A stretch of DNA of 64,000 nucleotides, taken from contig JADJNF010000008.1 of assembly GCA_016714445.1 (NCBI GenBank), positions 1-64,000 of the forward strand, written 5' to 3'. The position numbers and the translations under genes are program-made. Shown piece by piece: positions 30,526 through 38,817 of this stretch (positions within the stretch are counted from its first letter, which is position 1; each line of letters opens with the position of its first letter). Below the pieces are notes generated by a model that saw only the letters and a list, made by a program, of their open reading frames with translations, made no database searches and was not told the origin of the DNA. Source of the DNA: Saprospiraceae bacterium (GTDB lineage Bacteria; Bacteroidota; Bacteroidia; Chitinophagales; Saprospiraceae).

Positions 30526-31431
30526 CTAAAAATATCCGTTTTTTTTCCTGTCTTCCATCGCTGCTTCACTGATACGATCATCCATTCTTGTGGCCCCCCG
30601 TTCGCTGATTTTAGCGATCTTGATTTCTTCAATGATATCTCTCACGGTATGTGCCTCACTTACCACAGCCGCTGTACACGTCATATCTCCTACCGTTCTG
30701 TATCTCACCCTTCCTTCCCGTATATGGTCAGAATCATCCAGATTCAAGTATTCAGAATAAGCCATCAATTGCCCATTGTCCGTCTGCACCACTTGTCTGT
30801 TATGTGTAAAATAAATGTTTGGCAGTTCTATTTCTTCTCTCTCTATATAATTCCAGATATCCAGTTCTGTCCAGTTGGAAATAGGAAAAGCCCTCACATT
30901 TTCACCTTTATTTATTCTACCATTATAGGTATCCCATATTTCAGGTCTCTGTTTTTTTGGATTCCACTGACCAAAGTCGTCCCGTACAGAAAATATCCTT
31001 TCTTTTGCTCTGGCCTTTTCTTCATCCCGTCTTGCTCCACCTATACAGACATCAAATTCAAACTCTTCAATAGTGTCAAGCAGTGTGTAAGTCTGAAGGG
31101 CATTTCGACTCGGAAATTTACCAGACGCGTCTACCAGTTTTCGTTTTCGGATGGTATCTTCTACTTTTCTTACGATCAGTTTTTCACCAATATTATCCAC
31201 CAATTGATCTCTGAAATCCAATGCTTCCGGAAAATTATGTCCGGTATCTATGTGTACCAAAGGAAATGGAAATTTACCTGGCTTAAAGGCTTTTTGTGCC
31301 AGATGAACCAGACAAATGCTGTCCTTGCCTCCGCTGAATAAAAGTGCCGGTCTTTCAAATTGCCCTGCCACTTCCAGCATAATATGGATGGCTTCCGCTT
31401 CCAGATGGTCTAAATAATCTTTTGTTTCCAT
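30526..31431 (-). CDS. cysD: Sulfate adenylyltransferase subunit 2
   Basis: 301 residues. This is the catalytic subunit of ATP sulfurylase, related to the PP-loop PAPS reductase superfamily. It has the PP-loop ALLFSGGKDSICLVHLA, HIDTGHNFPEALDFRD, VCIGGARRDEEKARAKERIFS, FPISNWTELDIWNYI, and the CysD C-terminal end RGATRMDDRISEAAMEDRKK. It pairs with the downstream cysN. Length and frame are normal. Confidence 0.96.
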   Translation of the reverse strand: METKDYLDHLEAEAIHIMLEVAGQFERPALLFSGGKDSICLVHLAQKAFKPGKFPFPLVHIDTGHNFPEALDFRDQLVDNIGEKLIVRKVEDTIRKRKLVDASGKFPSRNALQTYTLLDTIEEFEFDVCIGGARRDEEKARAKERIFSVRDDFGQWNPKKQRPEIWDTYNGRINKGENVRAFPISNWTELDIWNYIEREEIELPNIYFTHNRQVVQTDNGQLMAYSEYLNLDDSDHIREGRVRYRTVGDMTCTAAVVSEAHTVRDIIEEIKIAKISERGATRMDDRISEAAMEDRKKNGYF

Positions 31432-31462
31432 GTTCTTTTTATTGTATCTAAATGAAAGATTA

Positions 31463-32191
31463 TTATTGTTTTATTGAATGCAGGCCACATTCTTTTTTGG
31501 ATGTATCTTCCCACCACCATCTTCCGGCCCTGAAATCTTCTCCTTCCTTTACTGCACGGGTGCAAGGTTGGCAACCTATGCTGATAAAACCTTTGTCGTG
31601 CAAGCTATTATAAGGAACATTATTTGCTTTAATATATGTCCAAACCTCATCGTTTGACCAATGTAGCAATGGATGAATCTTTGTGATATTATTGGCTGCA
31701 TCCCATTCGATTTTTTGCATTTCTGTTCTGTTTTGCGAATGTTCAGACCTGATACCTGTGATCCAAATGGTCTTACCTTTCAGAGATCTTTTTAGTGGTT
31801 TTACTTTTCTTATTTCGCAACATTGTTTGCGATTTTCTACTGAATCATAAAAGCTAAACGCCCCTTTTTCTGTCATCAATTCTTCTACTTCTTCAGCGGC
31901 TGGAAAATATACTTTGATCTCTTTCTGATATTTTTCAAGTGTTTTTTGTAGGGTCTGATAAGTTTCAGGAAACATTCTTCCAGTATCGAGAGTGAATATT
32001 TCAATATCTAGATTCAAACTGAATATCATGTGCGTGATGACCTGATCTTCTGCACTCAGGCTCGTCGAAAAGACAATCTTTTCACCCTTCATTTGGGCGA
32101 TAGATTTTAATATTTCCAATGGATTGCTGATCTCTGCTATCGAACTGAAACTGTTGATTCTATTCATGACATTAGTTTTTGATGATTTCAA
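31463..32191 (-). CDS. cysH: Adenylyl-sulfate (APS) reductase
   Basis: 242 residues of the CysH family, which reduces activated sulfate to sulfite. Two cysteine pairs typical of the 4Fe-4S-containing APS reductase are present: KQCCEIRK and GCQPCTRAV. The catalytic C-terminal KKECGLH and the nucleotide-binding FSTSLSAEDQVI and LDTGRMFPETYQ are also there. The iron-sulfur cysteines indicate use of APS directly, in agreement with the absence of an APS kinase gene. It overlaps the ferredoxin gene by 20 bp. Confidence 0.94.
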   Translation of the reverse strand: MKSSKTNVMNRINSFSSIAEISNPLEILKSIAQMKGEKIVFSTSLSAEDQVITHMIFSLNLDIEIFTLDTGRMFPETYQTLQKTLEKYQKEIKVYFPAAEEVEELMTEKGAFSFYDSVENRKQCCEIRKVKPLKRSLKGKTIWITGIRSEHSQNRTEMQKIEWDAANNITKIHPLLHWSNDEVWTYIKANNVPYNSLHDKGFISIGCQPCTRAVKEGEDFRAGRWWWEDTSKKECGLHSIKQ

Positions 32192-32486
32192 TGTTCAATT
32201 GCTGAATATCTTCATTCAGTTTTATCTGACAGGCCAGTCTTGATTCATAATAGATAAAAGGCAAGGTTTCGAGCATGTCCAATTCATCATTCGATGGTTC
32301 TGATAGTGAAGGTATTGAATCTGTAACTTTGACATGACAGGTTGCACATAGCGCCATTCCGCCACACGTTCCTTCTATGGTTTCGTATGCTTCTGCTTTG
32401 AGCAATTCCATCAGATTGATACCAATATCATTTGGTATTTCCAATGATTTCACGTCGCTATCTGAATGTATATTTATTTGTATCAT
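32172..32486 (-). CDS. 2Fe-2S ferredoxin
   Basis: 104 residues with the adrenodoxin-type cluster motif: cysteines in GTCGGMALCATCHV (CxxxxxCxxC) plus a fourth in LACQIKL. Small acidic electron carrier. It lies between the NADP reductase gene (1-bp overlap at 32486) and cysH, so it likely delivers electrons from the reductase to the sulfite or APS reductase. The link to Sir is inferred from the operon. Confidence 0.92.
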   Translation of the reverse strand: MIQINIHSDSDVKSLEIPNDIGINLMELLKAEAYETIEGTCGGMALCATCHVKVTDSIPSLSEPSNDELDMLETLPFIYYESRLACQIKLNEDIQQLNIEIIKN

Positions 32487-33505
32487 CAGAAACTATTTAC
32501 ACCGTTTACTGTAGTATATTTCATGGTATATTTTACTCCGGGATGAATGTACTGATATACACTGTGACTCATTAGTGCTGCTTCATGAAATCCGCACAAT
32601 ATTAATTTCAACTTATTTTTATAGGTATTGATATCACCAATCGCCCAAACACCGGAAATATTGGTGGAGTAGTCATCGGTATTTACTTCAATAGCATTTT
32701 TGGATATATTTAATCCCCAGTTTTCAAGTGGGCCCAGCTTAGGACTCAGACCAAACAATGGTACTAAATAATCTGTATCTACCAGTATTTCTTCACAGCT
32801 TTTGGTATTAATGAGAGAGACACTATTGAGTTTTCCATTGCCTGTGACACTCGTAAGATTGGTATTTAAATGCAGATTGATCTTTCCCTGACCAGCCAAT
32901 TGAAGTACTTTATCCACACTGTCAGGTGCACCCCTGAATGATTCTGATCGATGCACCAGTGTCAACTCTGAACACACCTCACTCAGAAAAATAGCCCAGT
33001 CCAACGCACTGTCACCACCACCAGCTATGACCAGTTTTTTGTTTCTATATTGTTCAGGATCCAGAATCATATAGTTGACACCTTTCCCATTTTCAAATTT
33101 GGTAAGGCCTTCTACTTCCGGTTTTCTAGGTTCGAAGCAGCCCAATCCACCCGCAATAACTACAGCTTTAGCTTCTATAGTTGTGCCCAGGTTAGTGACC
33201 AATAAAAAATCTTGTTCGTCTCTTTTTTCAAGAGTTTCTATACGTTCGCCAAAGGTATATCCGGGATTAAAAGGTTCAGCTTGTTTGACCAGATTGTCAA
33301 CCAATTCCTGCGCCAATACAGTGGGATATCCAGGGATGTCGTAAATGGGTTTTTTAGGATATATCTCCGACAATTGCCCACCTGCCTGAGGTAAATAATC
33401 TATCAGATGACATCTCATTTTGAGCAGTCCTGCTTCGAATACAGCAAAAAGCCCAACCGGCCCTGCGCCTATGATCGCTATATCTGTTTGAATAGATGCT
33501 GACAT
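32486..33505 (-). CDS. Thioredoxin-reductase-like ferredoxin--NADP reductase
   Basis: 339 residues. The FAD-binding start IAIIGAGPVGLFAVFEAG, the AGGQLSEIYPKKPIYDIPGYP block, the second nucleotide-binding motif VIAGGGDSALDWAI, and a C-terminal VWAIGDI (FAD site) identify the TrxR-like ferredoxin-NADP+ oxidoreductase family. It lacks the CxxC redox pair of true thioredoxin reductases. In this operon it would pass NADPH electrons to the adjacent ferredoxin for sulfite reduction. Its stop overlaps the ferredoxin start by 1 bp. Confidence 0.92.
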   Translation of the reverse strand: MSASIQTDIAIIGAGPVGLFAVFEAGLLKMRCHLIDYLPQAGGQLSEIYPKKPIYDIPGYPTVLAQELVDNLVKQAEPFNPGYTFGERIETLEKRDEQDFLLVTNLGTTIEAKAVVIAGGLGCFEPRKPEVEGLTKFENGKGVNYMILDPEQYRNKKLVIAGGGDSALDWAIFLSEVCSELTLVHRSESFRGAPDSVDKVLQLAGQGKINLHLNTNLTSVTGNGKLNSVSLINTKSCEEILVDTDYLVPLFGLSPKLGPLENWGLNISKNAIEVNTDDYSTNISGVWAIGDINTYKNKLKLILCGFHEAALMSHSVYQYIHPGVKYTMKYTTVNGVNSF

Positions 33506-33536
33506 TTTCTATGTATATTTATGTTGTGCATTAATT

Positions 33537-35009
33537 TTAAAAAAATATCCTCTTGATACTAAGAATGATGACTATAATTCCCACCATAAGCATTATGCTT
33601 TTTGCTGGTATCTTGCTGGTAAGAAAGGCTCCTAAAGGCGCTGCTGCAACACCACCCAGTATGAGCCCAAGGATCACATTCAGATGGGTTGTACCTATCA
33701 TTGCAAAAAATGTTATGGAACTGGCCAATGCTACAAAAAACTCCGTAAGATTAACTGACCCAATCGTGTATCGTGGTGCCTTTCCCTGAGCTATGAGTGT
33801 GGACGAAACAATAGGGCCCCAACCACCTCCACCTACAGAATCCAAAAAACCACCGGTAAAAGCCAAAGGAAAAAGTCTCTTCACTTTTTTTCTGATCTGA
33901 TCATCCTTTTTCAGCGCTTTGAGCAATATGATCACTCCTAAAAACAGAGTATATGCTGATACCAATGGCTTGATCACATTACTGTATTCTTCAAAATAGG
34001 AAATCAAAAATGCTCCAAGGATAGCACCGATCACCCCCGGAATAAGTAGATTTCTGAAAAGCTTATTATTAACGTTACCAAATTTGAGGTGACTCAGACC
34101 CGATACACCACTGGTAAACACTTCAGAAGTATGTACACTAGCTGTGGCTGCTACAGGACTAAGCCCAAAAGACAGCAAAACAGTGGTAGCGGTGATACCA
34201 TACGCCATCCCTAATGCTCCATCAATTGCTGAAGCCAGAAAACCAGCCATTATAAAAATCAGGATACTTGCATCAATATGGCTCATAAATATTGCCCAGA
34301 CCCCTGCTGCCTCCTCTGCAGGAAAATAATTGCCCAAAAAGTATCCTGTGATAAAGAGCACAGGTAGAGCAAAAATAACCGACCACCTCAGGATCAGCCC
34401 TTTTAAATAATTTTTATTGTATTCTTTTTCTGTGAGGCTGCCTGTAATCTTATTGAGTTCAAGCACCCGATCTCTGAATGAACCTTTGAGATAGGTTTTT
34501 ACTTCAGCAAGATTTTCAAGTGTCTCATTGATCTCATCCGGAAACGAATCATTCAGCACTTCTTTTACTCTTTTAGCGACGGTCGGCGACTTGCCATTGG
34601 TAGAGATTGCAATCTTCAGCTGTCCTTTTTTAACTACACTCCCAAGGTAAAAATCACATAAAGCCGGCTTATCAGCTGCATTGATGAGCAGCCCTGCATT
34701 TTTTGCATCGCTTCTGATCGTCTCTGTTATAGCAGGATCATTCAGTGCTGAAATCACCAGATCTACATCGTCCATATCAGTCACATGGTATGCCCTTTGA
34801 TGTATTGAAATATTGGTATGTGTTTCGGCTATTTCTTCTATTTCGGGATTGACAGATTTGGCCACTATTTTAACTTTAGTTGCCGGACTATTCTGGATAA
34901 TAGCGTGTAGTTTCTCCAATGCTACAGCACCACCTCCGATGAGCAGAAGATGCATTTGTTCCAGCTTAAGGAATACCGGGAAAAGATGATTGGATGTGGT
35001 AGCCGACAT
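33537..35009 (-). CDS. Precorrin-2 dehydrogenase domain fused to a TSUP (TauE/SafE) permease
   Basis: 490 residues with two parts. Residues 1-215 are a CysG N-terminal/Met8-like domain, which oxidises precorrin-2 to sirohydrochlorin and may insert iron. It shows LLLIGGGAVALEKLHAI (NAD site), KIVAKSV, LVISALND, LLINAADKPALCDFYL and ISTNGKSPTVAKRVKEVL. Residues ~210-490 hold about eight membrane segments with the TSUP signatures FLASAIDGALGMAYG and FLDSVGGGGWGP, a family that exports sulfite, sulfonates or similar anions. The gene sits between cobA and the NADP reductase in the sulfate-reduction operon, so siroheme synthesis and sulfur-anion transport are linked in one polypeptide. Confidence 0.93.
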   Translation of the reverse strand: MSATTSNHLFPVFLKLEQMHLLLIGGGAVALEKLHAIIQNSPATKVKIVAKSVNPEIEEIAETHTNISIHQRAYHVTDMDDVDLVISALNDPAITETIRSDAKNAGLLINAADKPALCDFYLGSVVKKGQLKIAISTNGKSPTVAKRVKEVLNDSFPDEINETLENLAEVKTYLKGSFRDRVLELNKITGSLTEKEYNKNYLKGLILRWSVIFALPVLFITGYFLGNYFPAEEAAGVWAIFMSHIDASILIFIMAGFLASAIDGALGMAYGITATTVLLSFGLSPVAATASVHTSEVFTSGVSGLSHLKFGNVNNKLFRNLLIPGVIGAILGAFLISYFEEYSNVIKPLVSAYTLFLGVIILLKALKKDDQIRKKVKRLFPLAFTGGFLDSVGGGGWGPIVSSTLIAQGKAPRYTIGSVNLTEFFVALASSITFFAMIGTTHLNVILGLILGGVAAAPLGAFLTSKIPAKSIMLMVGIIVIILSIKRIFF

Positions 35010-35015
35010 AAAAAT

Positions 35016-35780
35016 TTAACTCAGGAATGTTTGATATGTATGAATTAACTCAGTAGGTCGGTACAATCTGACTACCTTTCCTATGATGATGACAGCCGGA
35101 GCTCCCATTTTATTATTTTTTAATGTGAGAGATATATCGGCGATTGTTCCTGTTACGACTCTTTGATTGGATAGTGTTCCGTTTTGGATTATAGCGATCG
35201 GCAGGTCTTCTTTTCCCTGTTTTGTATACAGATCAACTATCTGATCTAGCTTACCCAAGCCCATTAATACCACTACTGTAGCGTCAGTTTCTGCAGCCTT
35301 TCTGATATCATTAGCAAGATTTCCATTTTTGTCAGTGGCAGTCACAACCCAAAAACTCTCACTCATACCTCTATGGGTAACCGGAATACCTATGCTTCCA
35401 GGTACACCAATAGAACTGGAAATGCCTGGCACTATCTCGACTTCAAGTCCGGCATTTCGGACATAATCCATCTCTTCACCACCTCTCCCAAAAACAAAAG
35501 GATCACCTCCTTTCAATCTGACTACGTGTCCATAAACCAATGCGTTTGATACTATCATTGCATTGATCTCCTCCTGAGAAAAAGTATGATCGGAAGATCT
35601 CTTACCGACATAAATCTTTAATGCATCTGGATGAGCCAAATCAAGTATTTCGTCACTGACGAGTGCATCGTATAGAAGAACATCCGCAGCCTTTATGGTT
35701 CGCCATGCTTTCATAGTCAATAATTCCGGATCACCTGGACCTGCGCCGACTATGCTTACTCTTGGATTTGCTGGTCTCAT
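35016..35780 (-). CDS. cobA: Uroporphyrinogen-III C-methyltransferase
   Basis: 254 residues. SAM-dependent tetrapyrrole methylase that makes precorrin-2 from uroporphyrinogen III, the first siroheme-specific step. Signatures: VGAGPGDPELLTMKAWR, LLYDALVSDEIL, VRLKGGDPFVFGRGGEE, VPGISSSIGVPGSIGIPVTHRG and VVLMGLGKL. It starts within the end of sir (4-bp overlap) and precedes the dehydrogenase fusion, completing the siroheme supply for the sulfite reductase. Confidence 0.96.
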   Translation of the reverse strand: MRPANPRVSIVGAGPGDPELLTMKAWRTIKAADVLLYDALVSDEILDLAHPDALKIYVGKRSSDHTFSQEEINAMIVSNALVYGHVVRLKGGDPFVFGRGGEEMDYVRNAGLEVEIVPGISSSIGVPGSIGIPVTHRGMSESFWVVTATDKNGNLANDIRKAAETDATVVVLMGLGKLDQIVDLYTKQGKEDLPIAIIQNGTLSNQRVVTGTIADISLTLKNNKMGAPAVIIIGKVVRLYRPTELIHTYQTFLS

Positions 35781-37894
35781 ACTGCTGCTTTTTGATTTAG
35801 TTGAATTCTGTAATTTTGTGCACCTTGGTAAAAATCTTTGGCTTTATTCAGGTATTCTGCTGCAAATACAGCATCAGGTATTTGTTTGTTGATTTGCAAT
35901 ACCAAATCCCTGAAAGGCTCGTCAACCCAGCTTTCTTCACTGCTGAAATGTTCTGCAAATTCAGAAATTACTCCATGATGTGTGTTTGTTTTTATATCTT
36001 TAACCAGCAAAATGGTCTTGGCAGTATTGATAAAAGCCGCATAACTGTAATAGGCAGAATCTCCGAATCTGCCTTTACTCAAAGTTTCGGCAGCCAATTG
36101 AAGTTTTTCTTCTGATTCCATAAAAAGTGTAGCTACAAGATCTATTACTACACCCGCGCATTCGCCCACTCCTATAGCGGTACTAAAGGTATGATCAGAT
36201 CCCCAATCGATATAGTCATCTTCTGAGAGCGTTGTATTGTCTGCCAAAGGTTTGAGCAACTGATAAAAATAATCTTTACCGACTCTGTCATAATAATCAT
36301 TAAATGTTTCGTTTTCGCGACAATTCGCTTCCAGATCATCAAATATATACCGCAAAATATCGGGTGTTCTTTTGGATGCCACTTTGATGATTTTGTCAGA
36401 TATCCTGCCATTACCGTCATTCAGCTTACCGCCACCCAGGAGTAGTTGAACCGCCGGAACTACCGATGTACCAATTTTAAATGATGAACCATGAAAACCT
36501 ATCTGCGCCAGACTGTGCTGACCGCAAGCATTCATACATCCACTTATTTTGATTTGAATGTCTTTGTTATACACCAGGTCAGGATATTCTTCGCGGATAA
36601 CCTGTTCCATTACCACTGAAATATTTGTACTGTTGGAGATGGCCAGATTGCAGGTATCTGTACCCGGGCACGCAGTAATATCTGCCACTGATGCATATCC
36701 GGTTGTTGCCAGATCAACCGCATATAAGGCATTAAATAAGTGTGGCAATGCACTTTGATGGATGTTTTTAAGTAAAAAGTTCTGATTGATGGTAATGCGG
36801 ATATCATTAGCATCAGCAAAAATATCTGCTATATCTGCGAGTATCCTAGCTTTTTCAGAATGGATATTGCCCAATAAAACTTTGATATAAACGCCGTAAA
36901 GACCATCTTGCTTTTGGTCAAAAGTATTGGTAGAAAGCCACTCAACATAGAGTTTTTGATCAATTACCTGTGCTTCTGTCTCAAAATATTTTGGATGGTT
37001 TGCTGTGACGGATTTTGAAAGATAGTTGACAACTGCTACGGGAATTACAGCCTTTTGTTCTTCTGCTATCAGCTCCAAAAACGCTGAAACCCCGATTTTT
37101 TGAATAAGGTATTTAAGTCGGGCCTTGTGCCTGCTCGTGCGCTCTCCATGTCGGTCAAACACCCGCAAAACGCCCTCCACAAATGTAAGAATTTCGTCAG
37201 CAGGCAGAAATTCATAAGCTGTTTGAGCTAGAAATGGTTGTGCACCTAATCCACCACCTATCAACACTTTGAAGCCTTTACCGCCATCACTATTTAATTT
37301 TGGGATGAAACCAATGTCGTGAATAAATGTATATGCTGTGTCTTCTTTAGAATTGGAAAATGCGATTTTTACTTTTCTGCCCAACTCCTGACAAAATGGT
37401 TGACGAAGAAAGTAATTAAAGACTGCATAAGCATAATTGGATACATCAAAAACTTCATTGGGATCGATGCCAGATTCAGCTGATGCGGTAACATTTCTGA
37501 CTGTATTGCCACAAGCTTCGCGAAGTGTAATGTCGTCTTGTTCGAGTTTTGCCCACAATTCTGGTGTACGGTCCAGGCTGACATGATGTATCTGTATGTC
37601 CTGTCTGGTGGTGAGGTGGAGATTTCCATTGGAATATTCATCACTGATGTCCGAGATTTTCCTGAGCTGTTTGGTAGATAGCTTGCCGAATGGTATTTTG
37701 ATTCTCACCATCTGAACACCATGTTGCCTTTGTCCATATACTCCTCGGGCAAGGCGGAGACTTCTGAATTTTTCCTCATCTATCTGACCATTGCGGAATA
37801 GAAATATTTTTTTCTCCAGATCAATTAGGTCCTTTTCAACGATCACCTTTTTGTCCTCTGGTAGAAATTCCAATTCTGTACGAAAACTTTGCAT
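35777..37894 (-). CDS. sir: Ferredoxin-type sulfite/nitrite reductase with C-terminal HEPN-like extension
   Basis: 705 residues. Siroheme 4Fe-4S reductase: RLARGVYGQRQHGVQMVRIKI start, THTTRQDIQ-like region (LHLTTRQDIQIHHV), and cluster cysteines CPGTDTC (about 409) and CMNAC (about 452). Operon context (cysDNH, cobA) indicates sulfite rather than nitrite as substrate, giving sulfide. The last ~130 residues (LAAETLSKGRFGDSAYYSYAAFINTAKTILLV) form a helical HEPN-like domain beyond the normal two repeats of about 560 residues; its role is unknown. It is the first gene of the operon. Confidence 0.93.
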   Translation of the reverse strand: MQSFRTELEFLPEDKKVIVEKDLIDLEKKIFLFRNGQIDEEKFRSLRLARGVYGQRQHGVQMVRIKIPFGKLSTKQLRKISDISDEYSNGNLHLTTRQDIQIHHVSLDRTPELWAKLEQDDITLREACGNTVRNVTASAESGIDPNEVFDVSNYAYAVFNYFLRQPFCQELGRKVKIAFSNSKEDTAYTFIHDIGFIPKLNSDGGKGFKVLIGGGLGAQPFLAQTAYEFLPADEILTFVEGVLRVFDRHGERTSRHKARLKYLIQKIGVSAFLELIAEEQKAVIPVAVVNYLSKSVTANHPKYFETEAQVIDQKLYVEWLSTNTFDQKQDGLYGVYIKVLLGNIHSEKARILADIADIFADANDIRITINQNFLLKNIHQSALPHLFNALYAVDLATTGYASVADITACPGTDTCNLAISNSTNISVVMEQVIREEYPDLVYNKDIQIKISGCMNACGQHSLAQIGFHGSSFKIGTSVVPAVQLLLGGGKLNDGNGRISDKIIKVASKRTPDILRYIFDDLEANCRENETFNDYYDRVGKDYFYQLLKPLADNTTLSEDDYIDWGSDHTFSTAIGVGECAGVVIDLVATLFMESEEKLQLAAETLSKGRFGDSAYYSYAAFINTAKTILLVKDIKTNTHHGVISEFAEHFSSEESWVDEPFRDLVLQINKQIPDAVFAAEYLNKAKDFYQGAQNYRIQLNQKAAV

Positions 37895-37905
37895 TATCTA
37901 TAATT

Positions 37906-37922
37906 TCTATTATATTAGTAGA
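37906..37922. promoter_or_regulatory. Candidate operator site 2, next to sir start
   Basis: TCTATTATATTAGTAGA is a 17-bp near-perfect dyad (one mismatch) ending 12 bases before the sir start codon. It matches a second site at 38091-38107 in 13 of 17 positions, including the outer TCTAT and TTAGTAGA. I propose it as a binding site of the adjacent Rrf2 regulator. Confidence 0.45.
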
Positions 37923-37938
37923 CTATAATAACAAGGTC

Positions 37939-37970
37939 AAAAAAAACTTCCGGTGTTGCTACCGAAAGTT
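37939..37970 (-). terminator. Terminator-like hairpin in the sir leader
   Basis: On the minus strand a 10-bp stem with one mismatch (37961-37970 with 37945-37954, 6-base loop) is followed by about eight U (from the A run 37939-37946). It sits between the proposed promoter and the sir start, 45 bases upstream of the ATG. It could end Rrf2 transcripts or act as an attenuator for the operon. No known riboswitch family is recognised in the ~60 bases before it. Confidence 0.6.
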
Positions 37971-38033
37971 ATATCTCACTGTGTCTCTTAAAAAGATTAA
38001 AAATAAAAAACTTTAGGTTTAATGAATATAACG

Positions 38034-38064
38034 CAAAGAAAAGGCCATTTTTTGAATCGTACAA
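38034..38064 (-). promoter_or_regulatory. Candidate promoter of the sulfate-reduction operon
   Basis: Minus strand TTG (38064-38062), 20-base spacer, then TTTCTTTG (38041-38034), one mismatch from TAnnTTTG. It predicts a start near 38027 and a leader of about 133 nt containing the hairpin at 37945-37970. Confidence 0.45.
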
Positions 38065-38090
38065 GTATTTTAACATTTTATTATATATAT

Positions 38091-38107
38091 TCTATCTATT
38101 TAGTAGA
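38091..38107. promoter_or_regulatory. Candidate operator site 1, upstream of the sir promoter
   Basis: TCTATCTATTTAGTAGA shares TCTAT and TTAGTAGA, at the same spacing, with the site at 37906-37922, 185 bp away. It lies about 30 bases upstream of the proposed -33 element. Confidence 0.4.
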
Positions 38108-38155
38108 TTATATGTTATTTTGCAACTATCTTTCAGATAACAGATGATGAGGAGT

Positions 38156-38605
38156 TCAATCTGATTTTTTTTTATTTTCCAAATTTCTTTCTCGTTTTAT
38201 AAGATCAGCCAGGCTAGTATTGGATAAAATATGTAAACTGGCATCCCGCACTTCCCGCATCACATCTCTGAAACCGCACGTAGTTTCATCAGCACATTCT
38301 TCGCACTTCTCATAAAAATTGAGACTTACACATGGGACCAATGCTATGGGGCCGCCGGTAAATCTGATCACCTGACTGAGGAATATTTCATTAGGATGTT
38401 TGGAAAGATAATAACCGCCTTGCGCGCCCATCTTACTGTTGACGATGCCAATTTTGCGCATATCCAAAAGTATAGCTTCGAGAAATTTTTTTGGGATATG
38501 CTCATTTTCTGCAATGTCAGATATACGCATAGGTCGTTTGCTCTCAAAAGTAGGATAAAGTACCATGAGTGCTTTTATAGCATATCTCGTTTTTTTTGGA
38601 AGCAT
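38156..38605 (-). CDS. Rrf2 family transcriptional regulator
   Basis: 149 residues. N-terminal winged helix typical of Rrf2 (KKTRYAIKALMVL, RISDIAENEHIPKKFLEAILLDMRKIGIVNSKMGAQGGY). The C-terminal region has cysteines in PCVSLNFYEKCEECADETTCGF, in the position where IscR-like members bind an Fe-S cluster, though the spacing differs from IscR. Rrf2 proteins include the cysteine-metabolism repressor CymR. Immediately upstream of the sulfate-reduction operon and in the same direction, it is a strong candidate for its regulator. Confidence 0.92.
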   Translation of the reverse strand: MLPKKTRYAIKALMVLYPTFESKRPMRISDIAENEHIPKKFLEAILLDMRKIGIVNSKMGAQGGYYLSKHPNEIFLSQVIRFTGGPIALVPCVSLNFYEKCEECADETTCGFRDVMREVRDASLHILSNTSLADLIKRERNLENKKKSD

Positions 38606-38627
38606 TGGTAATTATATAATAATCTGG

Positions 38628-38635
38628 CAAATATA
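38628..38635 (-). promoter_or_regulatory. -7 element of the Rrf2 gene
   Basis: TATATTTG on the minus strand fits TAnnTTTG and lies 22 bases before the Rrf2 ATG, implying a leader of about 16 nt. Confidence 0.45.
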
Positions 38636-38817
38636 GACATTAAATCCTAAGTTTTTTATTGTGATCAAAATCAATAAGATATTAAAAATGGAAATTTATT
38701 TTTGAACATTCAGCGGCGGTATTCGTGCAAGCAAGGAAGATTATGTTAAAGTCAACCCATATTTTTATGAATTTAAAGAATGTGTCCACTCCGAAAATGC
38801 AGGTTGGCGTTAAAATT

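Noticed and set aside
30414..30632. 72-codon minus-strand frame overlapping the end of cysD
   Set aside because: It is in another frame of cysD and the spacer repeat; no independent support.
37945..38034. SAM riboswitch upstream of sir
   Set aside because: The leader has an appealing terminator, but the conserved SAM-I or SAM-II core sequences are not visible.
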